A stretch of 37,189 nucleotides of DNA from a virus. The translations under genes and the position numbers were made by a program. This document shows positions 24,015-31,234 of the stretch, piece after piece. The DNA is taken from positions 1 to 37,189 of IMG/VR virus record IMGVR_UViG_3300008119_001212. The stretch is one strand, 5' to 3'. The stretch's first letter is position 1, and the number at the start of each line of letters is the position of its first letter. Under the pieces are notes generated by a model. That model was not told the DNA's origin. It ran no database searches and saw only the letters and a program-made list of their open reading frames with translations.

Positions 24015-24725
24015 CTATTTTAATTTAATCATTTCCATTACTTCTTGCTTTGCTGTTTTATCATGGTTAGCAAATACACCGGATACCTCAGATGTAACCA
24101 TAGATGCACCTTGATGCTTCACCCCCCTACACGAGACACAATTATGTGCAGAGTCAATTACTACCATAACGCCAATATTTCCTTCGCATATTTTGTTGAT
24201 AGCGTTGTGGATGGCAACGGTTAATTGCTCTTGTATAGCACCGCGGCGACCATACAACTCAACTGTTCTGTTAAGTTTGGATAAACCTATCACTTTCCCA
24301 TCTTTACCTGGGATGTATGCAATATGTACAACACCTTTGATTGTTTGGTGGTGATGTGAGCATTGACTGGTTAATGCTATGTTTTTTTCTAGCACGATGC
24401 CCTGGTACCCGTCGTGTGGGAACGATGTAACTGGTGACATGATATTGTATCGGCCCGCCCATAAATCGTTTACGTATGCTTTAGCGACACGACGCGGAGT
24501 GTTTGATGAATTCGGGTCTTCTTGCCAATTGCAACCCAATGCGGTTAAAAAATTACCGAAATGTACTGTTGCATCTTCGATGATGGCGCTTTTTTCTTCA
24601 TCGTTTAATGAACGGTGCTCACCAGAGTCTAGCAATGCTTTCAATTGTGTGGAAATACCGTTTGCAAATCCAGGTGTTGCAATTTCGAGGTCTTCCACTC
24701 GTACTGTCTTTTCGTTTCTACTCAT
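24015..24725 (-). CDS. folE: GTP cyclohydrolase I (FolE)
   Basis: 236 residues. TPRRVAKAYVNDL, then LTSQCSHHHQTIKGVVHIAYIPG with Cys-His zinc-site residues, GLSKLNRTVELYGRRGAIQEQLT, and SAHNCVSCRGVKHQGASMVTS with the second zinc Cys are all standard GCH I motifs. It converts GTP to 7,8-dihydroneopterin triphosphate, the first step towards preQ0. The usual SxCEHH reads SQCSHHH, a Ser for Glu change next to the metal site. It heads a transcript with its own promoter-like motif and is followed by the MazG-like gene. Confidence 0.93.
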   Translation of the reverse strand: MSRNEKTVRVEDLEIATPGFANGISTQLKALLDSGEHRSLNDEEKSAIIEDATVHFGNFLTALGCNWQEDPNSSNTPRRVAKAYVNDLWAGRYNIMSPVTSFPHDGYQGIVLEKNIALTSQCSHHHQTIKGVVHIAYIPGKDGKVIGLSKLNRTVELYGRRGAIQEQLTVAIHNAINKICEGNIGVMVVIDSAHNCVSCRGVKHQGASMVTSEVSGVFANHDKTAKQEVMEMIKLK

Positions 24726-24743
24726 ATGTTCTTGTTTTTATGT

Positions 24744-24754
24744 AAATATACTAA
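24744..24754 (-). promoter_or_regulatory. Promoter-like motif TTAGTATATTT
   Basis: Variant copy 18 bases upstream of the folE ATG (24725). No strong terminator precedes it here. Confidence 0.45.
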
Positions 24755-24774
24755 ATTGAATTGCGGTATCCAAG

Positions 24775-25275
24775 CTAAACTTTGAAAATGGATGATAAAT
24801 TTCGACAATATCCAATATTGTCTAACCCGTAACCAAACACCCAGTCTTTTTTGATTTCAATACCATATATGAATGGGTAGGTTGGACGCTTACAACGGTA
24901 GCGTTTAAGTAAAGTAACTGCCGTTAACGACGCAGGATTATGCGATTGTAAGTGGGAATAAACAGCGTTCATAGTATTGCCCGTGTCGAAAAAGTCATCA
25001 ACAATATACACGTGTTTTCCAGTCAAATCCATTTCCACGTCTTTGAGTATTTGTATATCGGATTGTTCCTGCCCGTTGTATGATTTAACGCGCATGAAAT
25101 CGCACTGGATATTCAAGTGGGTTTGTCTAACTAAATCGGCGAAAAATACAAATGCGCCGTTCAATAAACACACCATCACTACATTGTTCATGTCTGGCTG
25201 GTGTTTTTTAGTGATGGTGGCACCTATTTTTCGCACGTGGTGGTTGAGGGATGCTTTGCTTATTAATTCGTTCAT
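24775..25275 (-). CDS. Hypoxanthine/guanine phosphoribosyltransferase-like protein
   Basis: 166 residues. VMVCLLNGAFVFFADLVRQ is the loop I region, YNGQEQSDIQILKDVEMDLTGK the flexible loop, and VYIVDDFFDTGNTMNAV the PRPP-binding motif (usually EDIIDTG). KKDWVFGYGLDNIGYCRNL near the end matches the purine-binding and dimer segment of Hpt. It would join guanine or hypoxanthine to PRPP. It sits between folE and queE, so salvage of guanine released by DNA base exchange is an attractive inference. A general nucleotide-salvage role is the alternative. Confidence 0.82.
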   Translation of the reverse strand: MNELISKASLNHHVRKIGATITKKHQPDMNNVVMVCLLNGAFVFFADLVRQTHLNIQCDFMRVKSYNGQEQSDIQILKDVEMDLTGKHVYIVDDFFDTGNTMNAVYSHLQSHNPASLTAVTLLKRYRCKRPTYPFIYGIEIKKDWVFGYGLDNIGYCRNLSSIFKV

Positions 25276-25296
25276 AACTAAATTGTGTTTTGTGGT

Positions 25297-26082
25297 TTAG
25301 ACATAGCGTTCTTTGTTGTATGCGATTATGTGATCGCGTCCTGTCATATTGTATCCTTTCTCCGCACACATTTCAAATACAATAGGATACATGCGAATGA
25401 GTTCCTCTCGGGTATCTCCTGCAGGCATGACGAATGTTTTGTCTCGTGGGATGTTTAATTGTACCCTGAATGCCTCAATTTCAATTAAATTGGTATCGGT
25501 TCCGTCCCACACTGGCTTATAGTGGTAGTCTTTGTGGTATGCTAGGGTTTGTTTAATAGCGCTCACGTTTAGTCTAAATTTGTTGTGTTGGTCGATCATT
25601 TTCTGATCGGTTGGTTTACCTTGTGGTGTAGGTACACCTATTTTAGGCACACTATTGTAAAATTTAGGTGACAATGAAATCAGATCAATTGGGTGATCCG
25701 TAGGTAAAAAATGGGATCCTTCAGTTTCAATAGTAACAAATATATTGTGCTCGCGAGCAAAATGCATTAACTCATTCACTAAATCACCATGCATTGTAGG
25801 GGAACCGCCAGTGATCATCATTTCATGTATCTGTGGATTGTCCTCGTACATTTTGATGATATCGTTGAACGTGTATTGCCCTTTCTCGGGGTGTATGGAG
25901 GTTTGCCATGAATCACACCATCCACCTTCGCCAAACCAACACCTGTGCGTGCATCCAGTGGTACGAACAATGATTGTGGGGCGGCCAACACGCGATCCTT
26001 CAGATTGAACTGCTCGATACAACTCTAGTACCGGTAGTACTTTATTGTAGTCGCTAATGCGACCTAGTTTATTTTCACTCAT
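25297..26082 (-). CDS. queE: 7-carboxy-7-deazaguanine synthase (QueE), radical SAM
   Basis: 261 residues. The start YRAVQSEGSRVGRPTIIVR and MITGGSPTMHGDLVNELM (the GGEP-like motif, here GGSP) are typical of QueE. The radical-SAM cysteines are Cys44, Cys48 and Cys56 in GCTHRCWFGEGGWCDSW, so the spacing is CX3CX7C rather than the usual CX3CX2C. It contracts 6-carboxy-tetrahydropterin to CDG, the third step of preQ0 synthesis. A promoter-like motif is 16 bases upstream, after a terminator. Function is clear; the cluster spacing is unusual. Confidence 0.88.
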   Translation of the reverse strand: MSENKLGRISDYNKVLPVLELYRAVQSEGSRVGRPTIIVRTTGCTHRCWFGEGGWCDSWQTSIHPEKGQYTFNDIIKMYEDNPQIHEMMITGGSPTMHGDLVNELMHFAREHNIFVTIETEGSHFLPTDHPIDLISLSPKFYNSVPKIGVPTPQGKPTDQKMIDQHNKFRLNVSAIKQTLAYHKDYHYKPVWDGTDTNLIEIEAFRVQLNIPRDKTFVMPAGDTREELIRMYPIVFEMCAEKGYNMTGRDHIIAYNKERYV

Positions 26083-26098
26083 ATAACTGTTTTTGATT

Positions 26099-26109
26099 AA
26101 AGATACAAA
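26099..26109 (-). promoter_or_regulatory. Promoter-like motif TTTGTATCTTT
   Basis: Two-base variant 16 bases upstream of the queE ATG, joined to the preceding terminator. Confidence 0.42.
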
Positions 26110-26137
26110 TGGCTCCTTGCGGAGCCAAATGTTTTTT
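26105..26137 (-). terminator. Intrinsic terminator, identical stem-loop at 35081
   Basis: Coding strand TGGCTCC, GCAA loop, GGAGCCA, flanked by AAACATT and TTTG. It follows the YadA-like gene. The stem, loop and both flanks are repeated exactly at 35081-35107. Confidence 0.75.
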
Positions 26138-26154
26138 GAATATGTTTGTTTAGA

Positions 26155-27177
26155 TTAAGCGGTTAATGTGGTTTTTTTCCAACCACCGTTTATGTAAACG
26201 TATAGGTATGAAGTACCACCTACAACTGCAGGTACCATTTCACCTTCTACTCCGGTCCATGCTGGTGCAGCTGATTGAGTTGCTACTACAATTGAACTAC
26301 TGTGTGTAACTTTGAATGCATCTTTACGTGCTACATCACTTGTTCCGTTACCTACAATAAATCTGGATGTTGTGTCACCTTGGGTATTAAATTGGCCAGT
26401 AACGTTTTGATACGAACCACTGGATATAGTAGAGTAACCACTAGCGTGGGATCCTAGGCCTATTGCAATTGTGGAAACACCTTCTGCGTGTGCATATTGC
26501 CCAGATGCAGTGGTTAAATTTCCTTCAGCGTGAGATCCTTCTCCACTAGCGTATGTAGTTGAACCTTCAGCGTGTGAATAATTACCCCATGCCTTTGTAT
26601 TACTTCCTTCTGCATGTGAATACAATCCATTTGATATTGAGGATTGACCTTCAGCGTGTGAATAATTACCGATAGCATTAGTGGATGAACCTTCTGCGTG
26701 CGAGCCCTCCCCAGTTGCTGTTGTAGTGTTACCTTGTGCGTATGCGTATGGACCTATTTTTAATGTGTTGAAACCACTAGTAAAATATGAAGCGGTTTGT
26801 GCTGTTGTAATATATGAAGCTGTAGCAGCAGTTACAACATATGAAGCCGTTTGTGCTAATGTGACATATGATGCCGTTTGTGCATTTTTAACATAAGATG
26901 CAGTTGCAGCATATGATGCGCTAGTTGAAATTGATGATGTTTCAGCGTATGATGAACTAACCTCGTAGTTAATTTCGTATGACGCGCTAATAGCGTATGA
27001 TGCAGTTAATGCTAATGTCGCGTATGAAGCAGTACCAACTACATTTCCTACAAAACCATCAGATGCGGTAAGCGATCCAGTGATAGCGTGCGAGCCTGTA
27101 AAGTAACCGAAATTATTGTCTAATTCGGTATGTGTAAGTGGTCGTTCTACAACGGAACGCAATGTTAAATTTCCCAT
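26155..27177 (-). CDS. YadA-head-repeat surface protein, probable tail fibre/adhesin
   Basis: 340 residues. After LRSVVERPLTHTELDNNFGY, a tail-associated start common in phages, residues ~45-135 carry repeats of TASYV with AQ/AA spacers. Residues ~150-265 carry at least seven SHAEG-type repeats (SHAEGSSTNAIGNYSHAEGQ and similar), the YadA/Hia head left-handed beta-roll. The end, residues ~300-340, has VEGEMVPAVVGGTSYLYVYI, a fibre-tip-like segment. It is probably a trimeric virion fibre that contacts the host. It has no secretion anchor, unlike true autotransporters. It interrupts the preQ0 gene set, so it may be a later insertion. Confidence 0.8.
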   Translation of the reverse strand: MGNLTLRSVVERPLTHTELDNNFGYFTGSHAITGSLTASDGFVGNVVGTASYATLALTASYAISASYEINYEVSSSYAETSSISTSASYAATASYVKNAQTASYVTLAQTASYVVTAATASYITTAQTASYFTSGFNTLKIGPYAYAQGNTTTATGEGSHAEGSSTNAIGNYSHAEGQSSISNGLYSHAEGSNTKAWGNYSHAEGSTTYASGEGSHAEGNLTTASGQYAHAEGVSTIAIGLGSHASGYSTISSGSYQNVTGQFNTQGDTTSRFIVGNGTSDVARKDAFKVTHSSSIVVATQSAAPAWTGVEGEMVPAVVGGTSYLYVYINGGWKKTTLTA

Positions 27178-27234
27178 TTTTTAAGTTTAGTTATACATAT
27201 TGATAAATTTGTGAAAGGTGTGACGGCATGTGGA

Positions 27235-27260
27235 TAAAAATGGCCCCTGTTTGGGGCCAT
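27235..27260 (-). terminator. Intrinsic terminator after the thioredoxin gene
   Basis: Coding strand ATGGCCCC, AAACA loop, GGGGCCAT, then TTTTATCC. A strong 8-bp GC-rich stem directly after the thioredoxin stop. Confidence 0.75.
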
Positions 27261-27263
27261 CTG

Positions 27264-27506
27264 TTAATTTAACATACCACGCAACTGACCTTCTGTCAGC
27301 ACACCCGATTGTTTTCCAACTGGGCGTCCATTTTCCACTACCACAATTGTGGGCACTGAACGAATTCCATGTTCAGATACAAGTTGTGGCTCTTGATCGA
27401 CATCAACGTATCGCACTGGGTATTCCCGGCTTATTGCGTCAATGGTGGGGCGGAATGATTTGCAAGGGTTGCAAAATGTACCGTAAAAGTAAATTAGTTG
27501 TTTCAT
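27264..27506 (-). CDS. Thioredoxin/glutaredoxin-like protein
   Basis: 80 residues, shorter than standard thioredoxin (about 105). It has a strand YFYGTFCNPCKSF with the redox pair Cys12 and Cys15 (CNPC rather than CGPC), VRYVDVDQEPQLVSEHGIRS, and the cis-proline SVPTIVVVENGRPVG. The fold resembles phage mini-thioredoxins that reduce ribonucleotide reductase or act as a general disulfide reductant. It lies between queD and the YadA-like gene and ends at a terminator. Confidence 0.85.
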   Translation of the reverse strand: MKQLIYFYGTFCNPCKSFRPTIDAISREYPVRYVDVDQEPQLVSEHGIRSVPTIVVVENGRPVGKQSGVLTEGQLRGMLN

Positions 27507-27560
27507 TTAATTACATAGTTAATGGTAACGTTACCGAATGTGGTTGATACAGTCCAGTGA

Positions 27561-28025
27561 CTACCCTTCGAATGATGCTGAGTTTCGTTCATGTTCATAT
27601 ACTTCTACTTTAGATACTCTAACACGCCCGTCTGTTTCGGCTTGTGTCCAGTTGTTAATTACATTGTATAAATGTTCAGCGAAACGCTCACATCCTACCA
27701 TAGGTAGTATGCGTAGTTGGATGATTCCGTCTGCATCCATTTGCTTGAAATGCTCTAAGTACGGATCGTCTTCTGCGATGATGGTAGTGTGGTCTAGCAA
27801 GTACGCGAAATAGTCTTTTGGGTTCATACCCTCAATTGTATGTTTTGCGCGTTTTGCTGCACCAAAGTCCATCACCCAATTGCGGTGATCTAGTTCGCCT
27901 TCGAACCATACGCGAAACGAAACCGCATATCCATGGAGAAATTTACAATGAGTACCGTCTGCTCCCCATTGTCTGAAGCATGTAGAGTACCCATCGTATA
28001 ATTTTGATGATGTAAATGTTGACAT
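27561..28025 (-). CDS. queD: 6-carboxy-5,6,7,8-tetrahydropterin synthase (QueD)
   Basis: 154 residues from the ATG at 28025 (MSTFTSSKLYDGYSTCFRQW); an upstream TTG at 28049 lies inside the promoter motif and is rejected. CKFLHGYAVSFRVWFEG has the zinc-binding HxH-type motif (here HCKFLHGY), NWVMDFGAAKRAK the conserved MDF, LLDHTTI the catalytic Asp-His, and CERFAEHLYN with VEVYEHERNSA the final catalytic Glu. It converts dihydroneopterin triphosphate to CPH4, the second preQ0 step. Confidence 0.9.
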   Translation of the reverse strand: MSTFTSSKLYDGYSTCFRQWGADGTHCKFLHGYAVSFRVWFEGELDHRNWVMDFGAAKRAKHTIEGMNPKDYFAYLLDHTTIIAEDDPYLEHFKQMDADGIIQLRILPMVGCERFAEHLYNVINNWTQAETDGRVRVSKVEVYEHERNSASFEG

Positions 28026-28039
28026 ATTGTTTTTTGGTT

Positions 28040-28050
28040 TAATATACAAA
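28040..28050 (-). promoter_or_regulatory. Promoter-like motif TTTGTATATTA
   Basis: One-base variant 14 bases upstream of the queD ATG at 28025. Confidence 0.5.
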
Positions 28051-28061
28051 TTTGTTTTGAG

Positions 28062-28217
28062 CTATACAAGTTCTTCTACAATGCCGATTACCTCGGATAA
28101 TACTAATGTAGATACGGCCATGTTAATGTCTATTAATATCAACACGTATCCGACTATACGTGCTCCGGATTTCACGAAGCTGACGATTTGGTGCATTTTT
28201 GGATCTGGTTGGTTCAT
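28062..28217 (-). CDS. Small membrane protein (51 aa)
   Basis: ATG at 28217, TAG at 28062-28064. The protein starts MNQPDPKMHQIVSFVKSGAR, followed by a hydrophobic helix (IVGYVLILIDINMAVSTLVL) and SEVIGIVEEL. The N-terminal segment QIVSFVKSG looks like a conserved phage small membrane protein of unknown function. It fits exactly between queC (ends 28230) and the queD promoter. Accepted on fit and composition, not homology search. Confidence 0.65.
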   Translation of the reverse strand: MNQPDPKMHQIVSFVKSGARIVGYVLILIDINMAVSTLVLSEVIGIVEELV

Positions 28218-28229
28218 GTTTATGTATGT

Positions 28230-28937
28230 TTAGTAATTGTACCGTGATTTAAATTCGTTCCACCCTTTTGCTCTCAATTCACATGCTGGACAAAATGGGT
28301 CTTCTGGTGTACCTTGTTCTGAGCTGAAACCCCACTCGTGTTGGTATGTTCTCTCTCCGTTGTAGCATGTATGGGATAACTCAATTACGTCCTCTAAACA
28401 TCCCTCGTCTAATGCCAATTTGAATGTGTCTGCTTTGTCTAAGTACATCAATGGTGTTTCGATTGATAAACCAGATTCTTTTTCTCCAAACACACCCAAG
28501 TTCATTACTTCCAGCAATGAATCAACGAAATCACGTCTACAATCGGGATATCCACTATAGTCCGTTTGACAAACCCCGGTTACTAGCGCATCAGCATTGG
28601 TTTTCAACGCATAAACATACGCATTGTATAGAAATATCCCATTTCTACCAGGCACAAATGATGACGGCAAGCCATATTTGTTTACTTGAGATACATCACC
28701 ATTTGATGTAAGTGCACTTTCCGCTAAGTAACCCAACGATTGGTCTAGGTTAACTACCACTTGTTTCACTCCGGTTTTTTCCAATATTTTAATGGACTGC
28801 TCAACTTCGATTGAATGTTTTTGCCCGTACTGGAATGTGATTGCTTCTACTGTTTCGTATCTGTTTAACGCCCAGTGTAAGCATGTAGTGGAATCTTGCC
28901 CACCCGAAAATACTACGATTGCTTTTCCTTTTTTCAT
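28230..28937 (-). CDS. queC: 7-cyano-7-deazaguanine synthase (QueC)
   Basis: 235 residues from ATG at 28937 (MKKGKAIVVFSGGQDSTTC); a longer frame reaches 28970 but lacks a good ATG. SGGQDST near residue 11 is the PP-loop. The C-terminal HTCYNGE, FCPACELRAKGW holds the four zinc cysteines. Central SFVPGRNGIFL and QTDYSGYPDCR are typical of QueC. It makes preQ0 from CDG, ATP and ammonia. No amidotransferase domain is fused. It precedes the membrane gene and queD. Confidence 0.93.
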   Translation of the reverse strand: MKKGKAIVVFSGGQDSTTCLHWALNRYETVEAITFQYGQKHSIEVEQSIKILEKTGVKQVVVNLDQSLGYLAESALTSNGDVSQVNKYGLPSSFVPGRNGIFLYNAYVYALKTNADALVTGVCQTDYSGYPDCRRDFVDSLLEVMNLGVFGEKESGLSIETPLMYLDKADTFKLALDEGCLEDVIELSHTCYNGERTYQHEWGFSSEQGTPEDPFCPACELRAKGWNEFKSRYNY

Positions 28938-28992
28938 ATTATTTTGTTTTATTTTCAAATATAACTCCAAATATTTCTTCTAAATTATCTAA

Positions 28993-29190
28993 TTATTCAT
29001 CTAAACCTTCAAATAAATAGTCTTCTTCATCTATGTATAAATTTTCTAAAATTATTCTTTCAAATGTTAATGAAACCAAATTAAGAAAATCATCCACAAA
29101 TTGAGGTTGATTATCTTTTATGAATTTGAGTGCTTTGTCTAAACGCCTCCCCATCCATACCAAATCACTTAATTCTTCCTCGTAATTCAT
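28993..29190 (-). CDS. Hypothetical protein (65 aa)
   Basis: 65 residues, acidic and helical (MNYEEELSDLVWMGRRLDKA, then FVDDFLNLVSLTFERIILEN, ending DYLFEGLDE). No motif recognised. It overlaps the upstream 60-residue gene by 26 bases and is the last of a run of coupled small genes before queC. Confidence 0.55.
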   Translation of the reverse strand: MNYEEELSDLVWMGRRLDKALKFIKDNQPQFVDDFLNLVSLTFERIILENLYIDEEDYLFEGLDE

Positions 29191-29347
29191 CTGCTATTTT
29201 ATTAATATTATTAACTAATAGGTCTATCTGTGCTTTAACCTCAGGACGAATATTTCCTGAATTTTCATTGATTCCCGCTAATTTACGCATACGTTTTCTT
29301 TCTTCGTATGCTCGAGCGGCAGTTTCACATCTGTTTTCTTGTTTCAT
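29165..29347 (-). CDS. Small helical protein with RMRKLAG motif (60 aa)
   Basis: 60 residues. KQENRCETAARAYEERKRMR then KLAGINENSGNIRPEVKAQI, followed by a helix ending ELRGRIK. The peptide RKRMRKLAGINE resembles the LRMQKLAGVITE tail of the 358-residue protein at 15862-16938, so it may be a shared interaction tag. Starts 4 bases inside the preceding gene and overlaps the next. Confidence 0.55.
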   Translation of the reverse strand: MKQENRCETAARAYEERKRMRKLAGINENSGNIRPEVKAQIDLLVNNINKIADELRGRIK

Positions 29348-29781
29348 ATGTAATTGTTTATAGTTATGCGTTTATTGTTTACTATGTCCCGGGATATATC
29401 CGCAAATATATTTTTCATTTGGTTGTGCAATGCGGGTAAATCATTGTAGTCGATATGGTATGATGGTGTATAGTAATCGGCTTCAACCATGCTAATCAAA
29501 TCTTCCAATTGGTCTATCTCACCCAATGGCTCCACCCACAGCAAATTGAACAGGTCATGTACTTTTAGGGTACCTTTGGAATAACGTTTGATTCCAGCCA
29601 TCCACCCATCAAATTTACCGCGCCAATGATTTTGGTTGCGGGAATCTTTGTACATTAGTATTTTGAGCAATTCCATGCTTGTGTTGAGGCTGATGTCGCG
29701 TACTTTGTCCATAGCATTTTTGCGATGGTATGCTAGCTCAAATATACGTGTTTCCATCAGCATGTCCAACAGTTTGATCAT
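29344..29781 (-). CDS. Hypothetical protein (145 aa)
   Basis: 145 residues. It starts LLDMLMETRIFELAYHRKNA and contains HWRGKFDGWMAGIKRYSKGT near residue 52 and LPALHNQMKNIFADISRDI near 115. Soluble, mixed charge, mostly helical. No family recognised. The ATG overlaps the upstream stop by 4 bases and the stop overlaps the next ATG by 4 bases. Confidence 0.65.
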   Translation of the reverse strand: MIKLLDMLMETRIFELAYHRKNAMDKVRDISLNTSMELLKILMYKDSRNQNHWRGKFDGWMAGIKRYSKGTLKVHDLFNLLWVEPLGEIDQLEDLISMVEADYYTPSYHIDYNDLPALHNQMKNIFADISRDIVNNKRITINNYI

Positions 29782-30059
29782 AATTTGTCTGCTATTTGTT
29801 TTATTGTGGCTAAGTCCTCGTCGCTTAAACGCAAACGTGCCATGGTATCGTTTAGTTTAGATATAGTGTTTAAATATTCTGCGTCAGCGTATGGTAATTC
29901 AATATCATCGACTACTTGGTTTGGTTTAATATAGTCGCTATCGGTTAACCATTCAATGACTTCTTCAATGTCACTGGATGAACAGTTTTCTAAAAATTCA
30001 TCTACGTCAATGTCAATGTCTACATCGACATCAATATTGTATGATCTAATTTCTGGCAT
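29778..30059 (-). CDS. Acidic protein with Asp-x-Asp repeat N-terminus (93 aa)
   Basis: 93 residues. After MPEIRSYN comes a run alternating Asp with Val or Ile (IDVDVDIDIDVDEFLEN, residues 9-25), which would form an extended, strongly acidic strand. The remainder is helical and acidic (EEVIEWLTDSDYIKPNQVVD, then LNDTMARLRLSDEDLATIKQ). The acidic strand could mimic DNA or bind metal, or be part of a protein interface; that is speculation. The ATG is 11 bases after the upstream stop. Confidence 0.6.
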   Translation of the reverse strand: MPEIRSYNIDVDVDIDIDVDEFLENCSSSDIEEVIEWLTDSDYIKPNQVVDDIELPYADAEYLNTISKLNDTMARLRLSDEDLATIKQIADKL

Positions 30060-30070
30060 AGCTATATAAA

Positions 30071-30325
30071 TTAAAATGGTAAATCATAGTCTTGCATATC
30101 ACCTACTGATGGTGCATCATCTGGGTGTGTATCTCCAAAGAATGCGTCCAGGAAATCTTTCGGGTACAAATACACGAATCCAGCGTATGTTGGGTTAGAT
30201 ACAGCGCGTGTTTTTAAGTTCAAACGCAATTTTCTAGCTGCTCCCGCTACTTTTTTTCCAAGTTCAGGTCCAGCTGCTTTACCTAAATAGTCGTACAACG
30301 ACAAAAATGTTTCTCTTGATTCCAT
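30071..30325 (-). CDS. Hypothetical protein (84 aa)
   Basis: 84 residues. FLSLYDYLGKAAGPELGKKV then a basic GAARKLRLNLKTRAVSNPTY and an acidic tail HPDDAPSVGDMQDYDLPF. The acidic DxxLPF end resembles the C-terminal tail peptides by which some phage single-strand binding proteins recruit partners, but no OB-fold is visible. Function unknown. It follows a promoter-like motif 27 bases upstream. Confidence 0.6.
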   Translation of the reverse strand: MESRETFLSLYDYLGKAAGPELGKKVAGAARKLRLNLKTRAVSNPTYAGFVYLYPKDFLDAFFGDTHPDDAPSVGDMQDYDLPF

Positions 30326-30352
30326 AACCTATATTGTTTTATGTATTTGATT

Positions 30353-30363
30353 GAATATACGAA
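30353..30363 (-). promoter_or_regulatory. Promoter-like motif TTCGTATATTC
   Basis: Consensus copy 27 bases upstream of the ATG at 30325; would drive the run of small genes towards queC. Confidence 0.55.
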
Positions 30364-30365
30364 TA

Positions 30366-30396
30366 AAAAATATGGGCTCCAAATTAGAGCCCGTTT
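30366..30396 (-). terminator. Intrinsic terminator with the dpdA stop codon in its loop
   Basis: Coding strand GGGCTC / GAGCCC, 6 bp with a 7-base loop that contains the dpdA TAA (30384-30386), then CATATTTTTTATTCG. Second example of a stop codon inside a terminator loop. Confidence 0.65.
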
Positions 30397-31178
30397 ATTT
30401 CGCGAAATCTACGCACATTGTACTCGAGTAAATCCAGGTTTACATCATCAATGTGTATGTCTTGAAAATTGTTCATGTTTGCCACTGGTTTTTTGGTTAA
30501 GCCCATGTCAGTGTAAATGGAACCCTCAAGTGTGGCCATAACTGGATTTGATGTGTCGATTGATTCGATGAATGGCATGTCTTTGTATAGTCCAAACTCG
30601 TACGGAAATGCAGTACCTAGTAAATGTACACGATCTGAATCACGCAATATGCCCTCTTCTCGCATTCTGGATATGGCTGTGAATCGCCCAATTGCTTTAC
30701 CGAAGTCTTTGTTTGGGTGTGGGCATAGCTCATTGTAGTACGATGCGCCATACGAGAATGCGAATTTCTTGTATCCTAAATCACGGTACGCTTGTACACA
30801 CAGCATTGCCTCGTGCAATGATTTTGCTTGAACTACGGCACATTTTGTGGTTTTGATTGGAACCGGCAATTTTGCCCATCTTCTCGCGTTTACAACTGAT
30901 GCATCGTAGTCTTCCCACACGTCCGGAACAAAAAATGTAGATGGCATTAGTATGTTTGTCCATTTAACTAATGTATTGTCGGGCATCGCATATCCCAATT
31001 CGTGTAAGCTGTTGTCGAGGTATATTTCGACACCGTTCTTTTGACATTTGAAGAAAAATTCACGGTATTTCTTGTTGTCCTCTAGCAAATGCGGAAGAGC
31101 ATATTGCATGTCATTGAATTCGAGGCTCTTTTCAAGTAGTGAAAATGGAGTTTCGTGGCTAACAACTATTTTTTTCAT
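30384..31178 (-). CDS. dpdA: DpdA-type transglycosylase that inserts 7-deazaguanine into DNA
   Basis: 264 residues, shorter than bacterial tRNA-guanine transglycosylase (about 375), with no zinc CxCxxC site. IYLDNSLHELG places Asp55 in the base-recognition position, FAFSYGASYYN and RVHLLGTAFPYEFGLYKDMP match the barrel strand GxP region, and SIDTSNPVMATLEG places Asp208 at the nucleophile position. This order fits phage DpdA, which replaces guanine in DNA with preQ0 or a derivative. The nearby folE, queD, queE and queC genes supply preQ0. A tRNA-acting enzyme is less likely, given the missing zinc domain. The assignment rests on recalled motifs and context. Confidence 0.75.
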   Translation of the reverse strand: MKKIVVSHETPFSLLEKSLEFNDMQYALPHLLEDNKKYREFFFKCQKNGVEIYLDNSLHELGYAMPDNTLVKWTNILMPSTFFVPDVWEDYDASVVNARRWAKLPVPIKTTKCAVVQAKSLHEAMLCVQAYRDLGYKKFAFSYGASYYNELCPHPNKDFGKAIGRFTAISRMREEGILRDSDRVHLLGTAFPYEFGLYKDMPFIESIDTSNPVMATLEGSIYTDMGLTKKPVANMNNFQDIHIDDVNLDLLEYNVRRFREINGL

Positions 31179-31197
31179 ATAACTTTAATTTTTAATT

Positions 31198-31208
31198 GAA
31201 TATACAAA
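31198..31208 (-). promoter_or_regulatory. Promoter-like motif TTTGTATATTC
   Basis: Exact consensus 19 bases upstream of the dpdA ATG (31178), following a terminator. Confidence 0.6.
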
Positions 31209-31234
31209 GGCTCCGTTACGGAGCCTAGGTTTTT
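31205..31234 (-). terminator. Intrinsic terminator before dpdA
   Basis: Coding strand AGGCTCCG, TAA loop, CGGAGCCT, then TTGTATATTC. A strong 8-bp stem whose short T-tract is part of the promoter motif. Follows the gene at 31234-31488. Confidence 0.65.

Noticed and set aside
26470-26720. Regular short repeats that could suggest a CRISPR array
   Set aside because: They encode the SHAEG beta-roll repeats of the YadA-like protein in frame and lack unique spacers.
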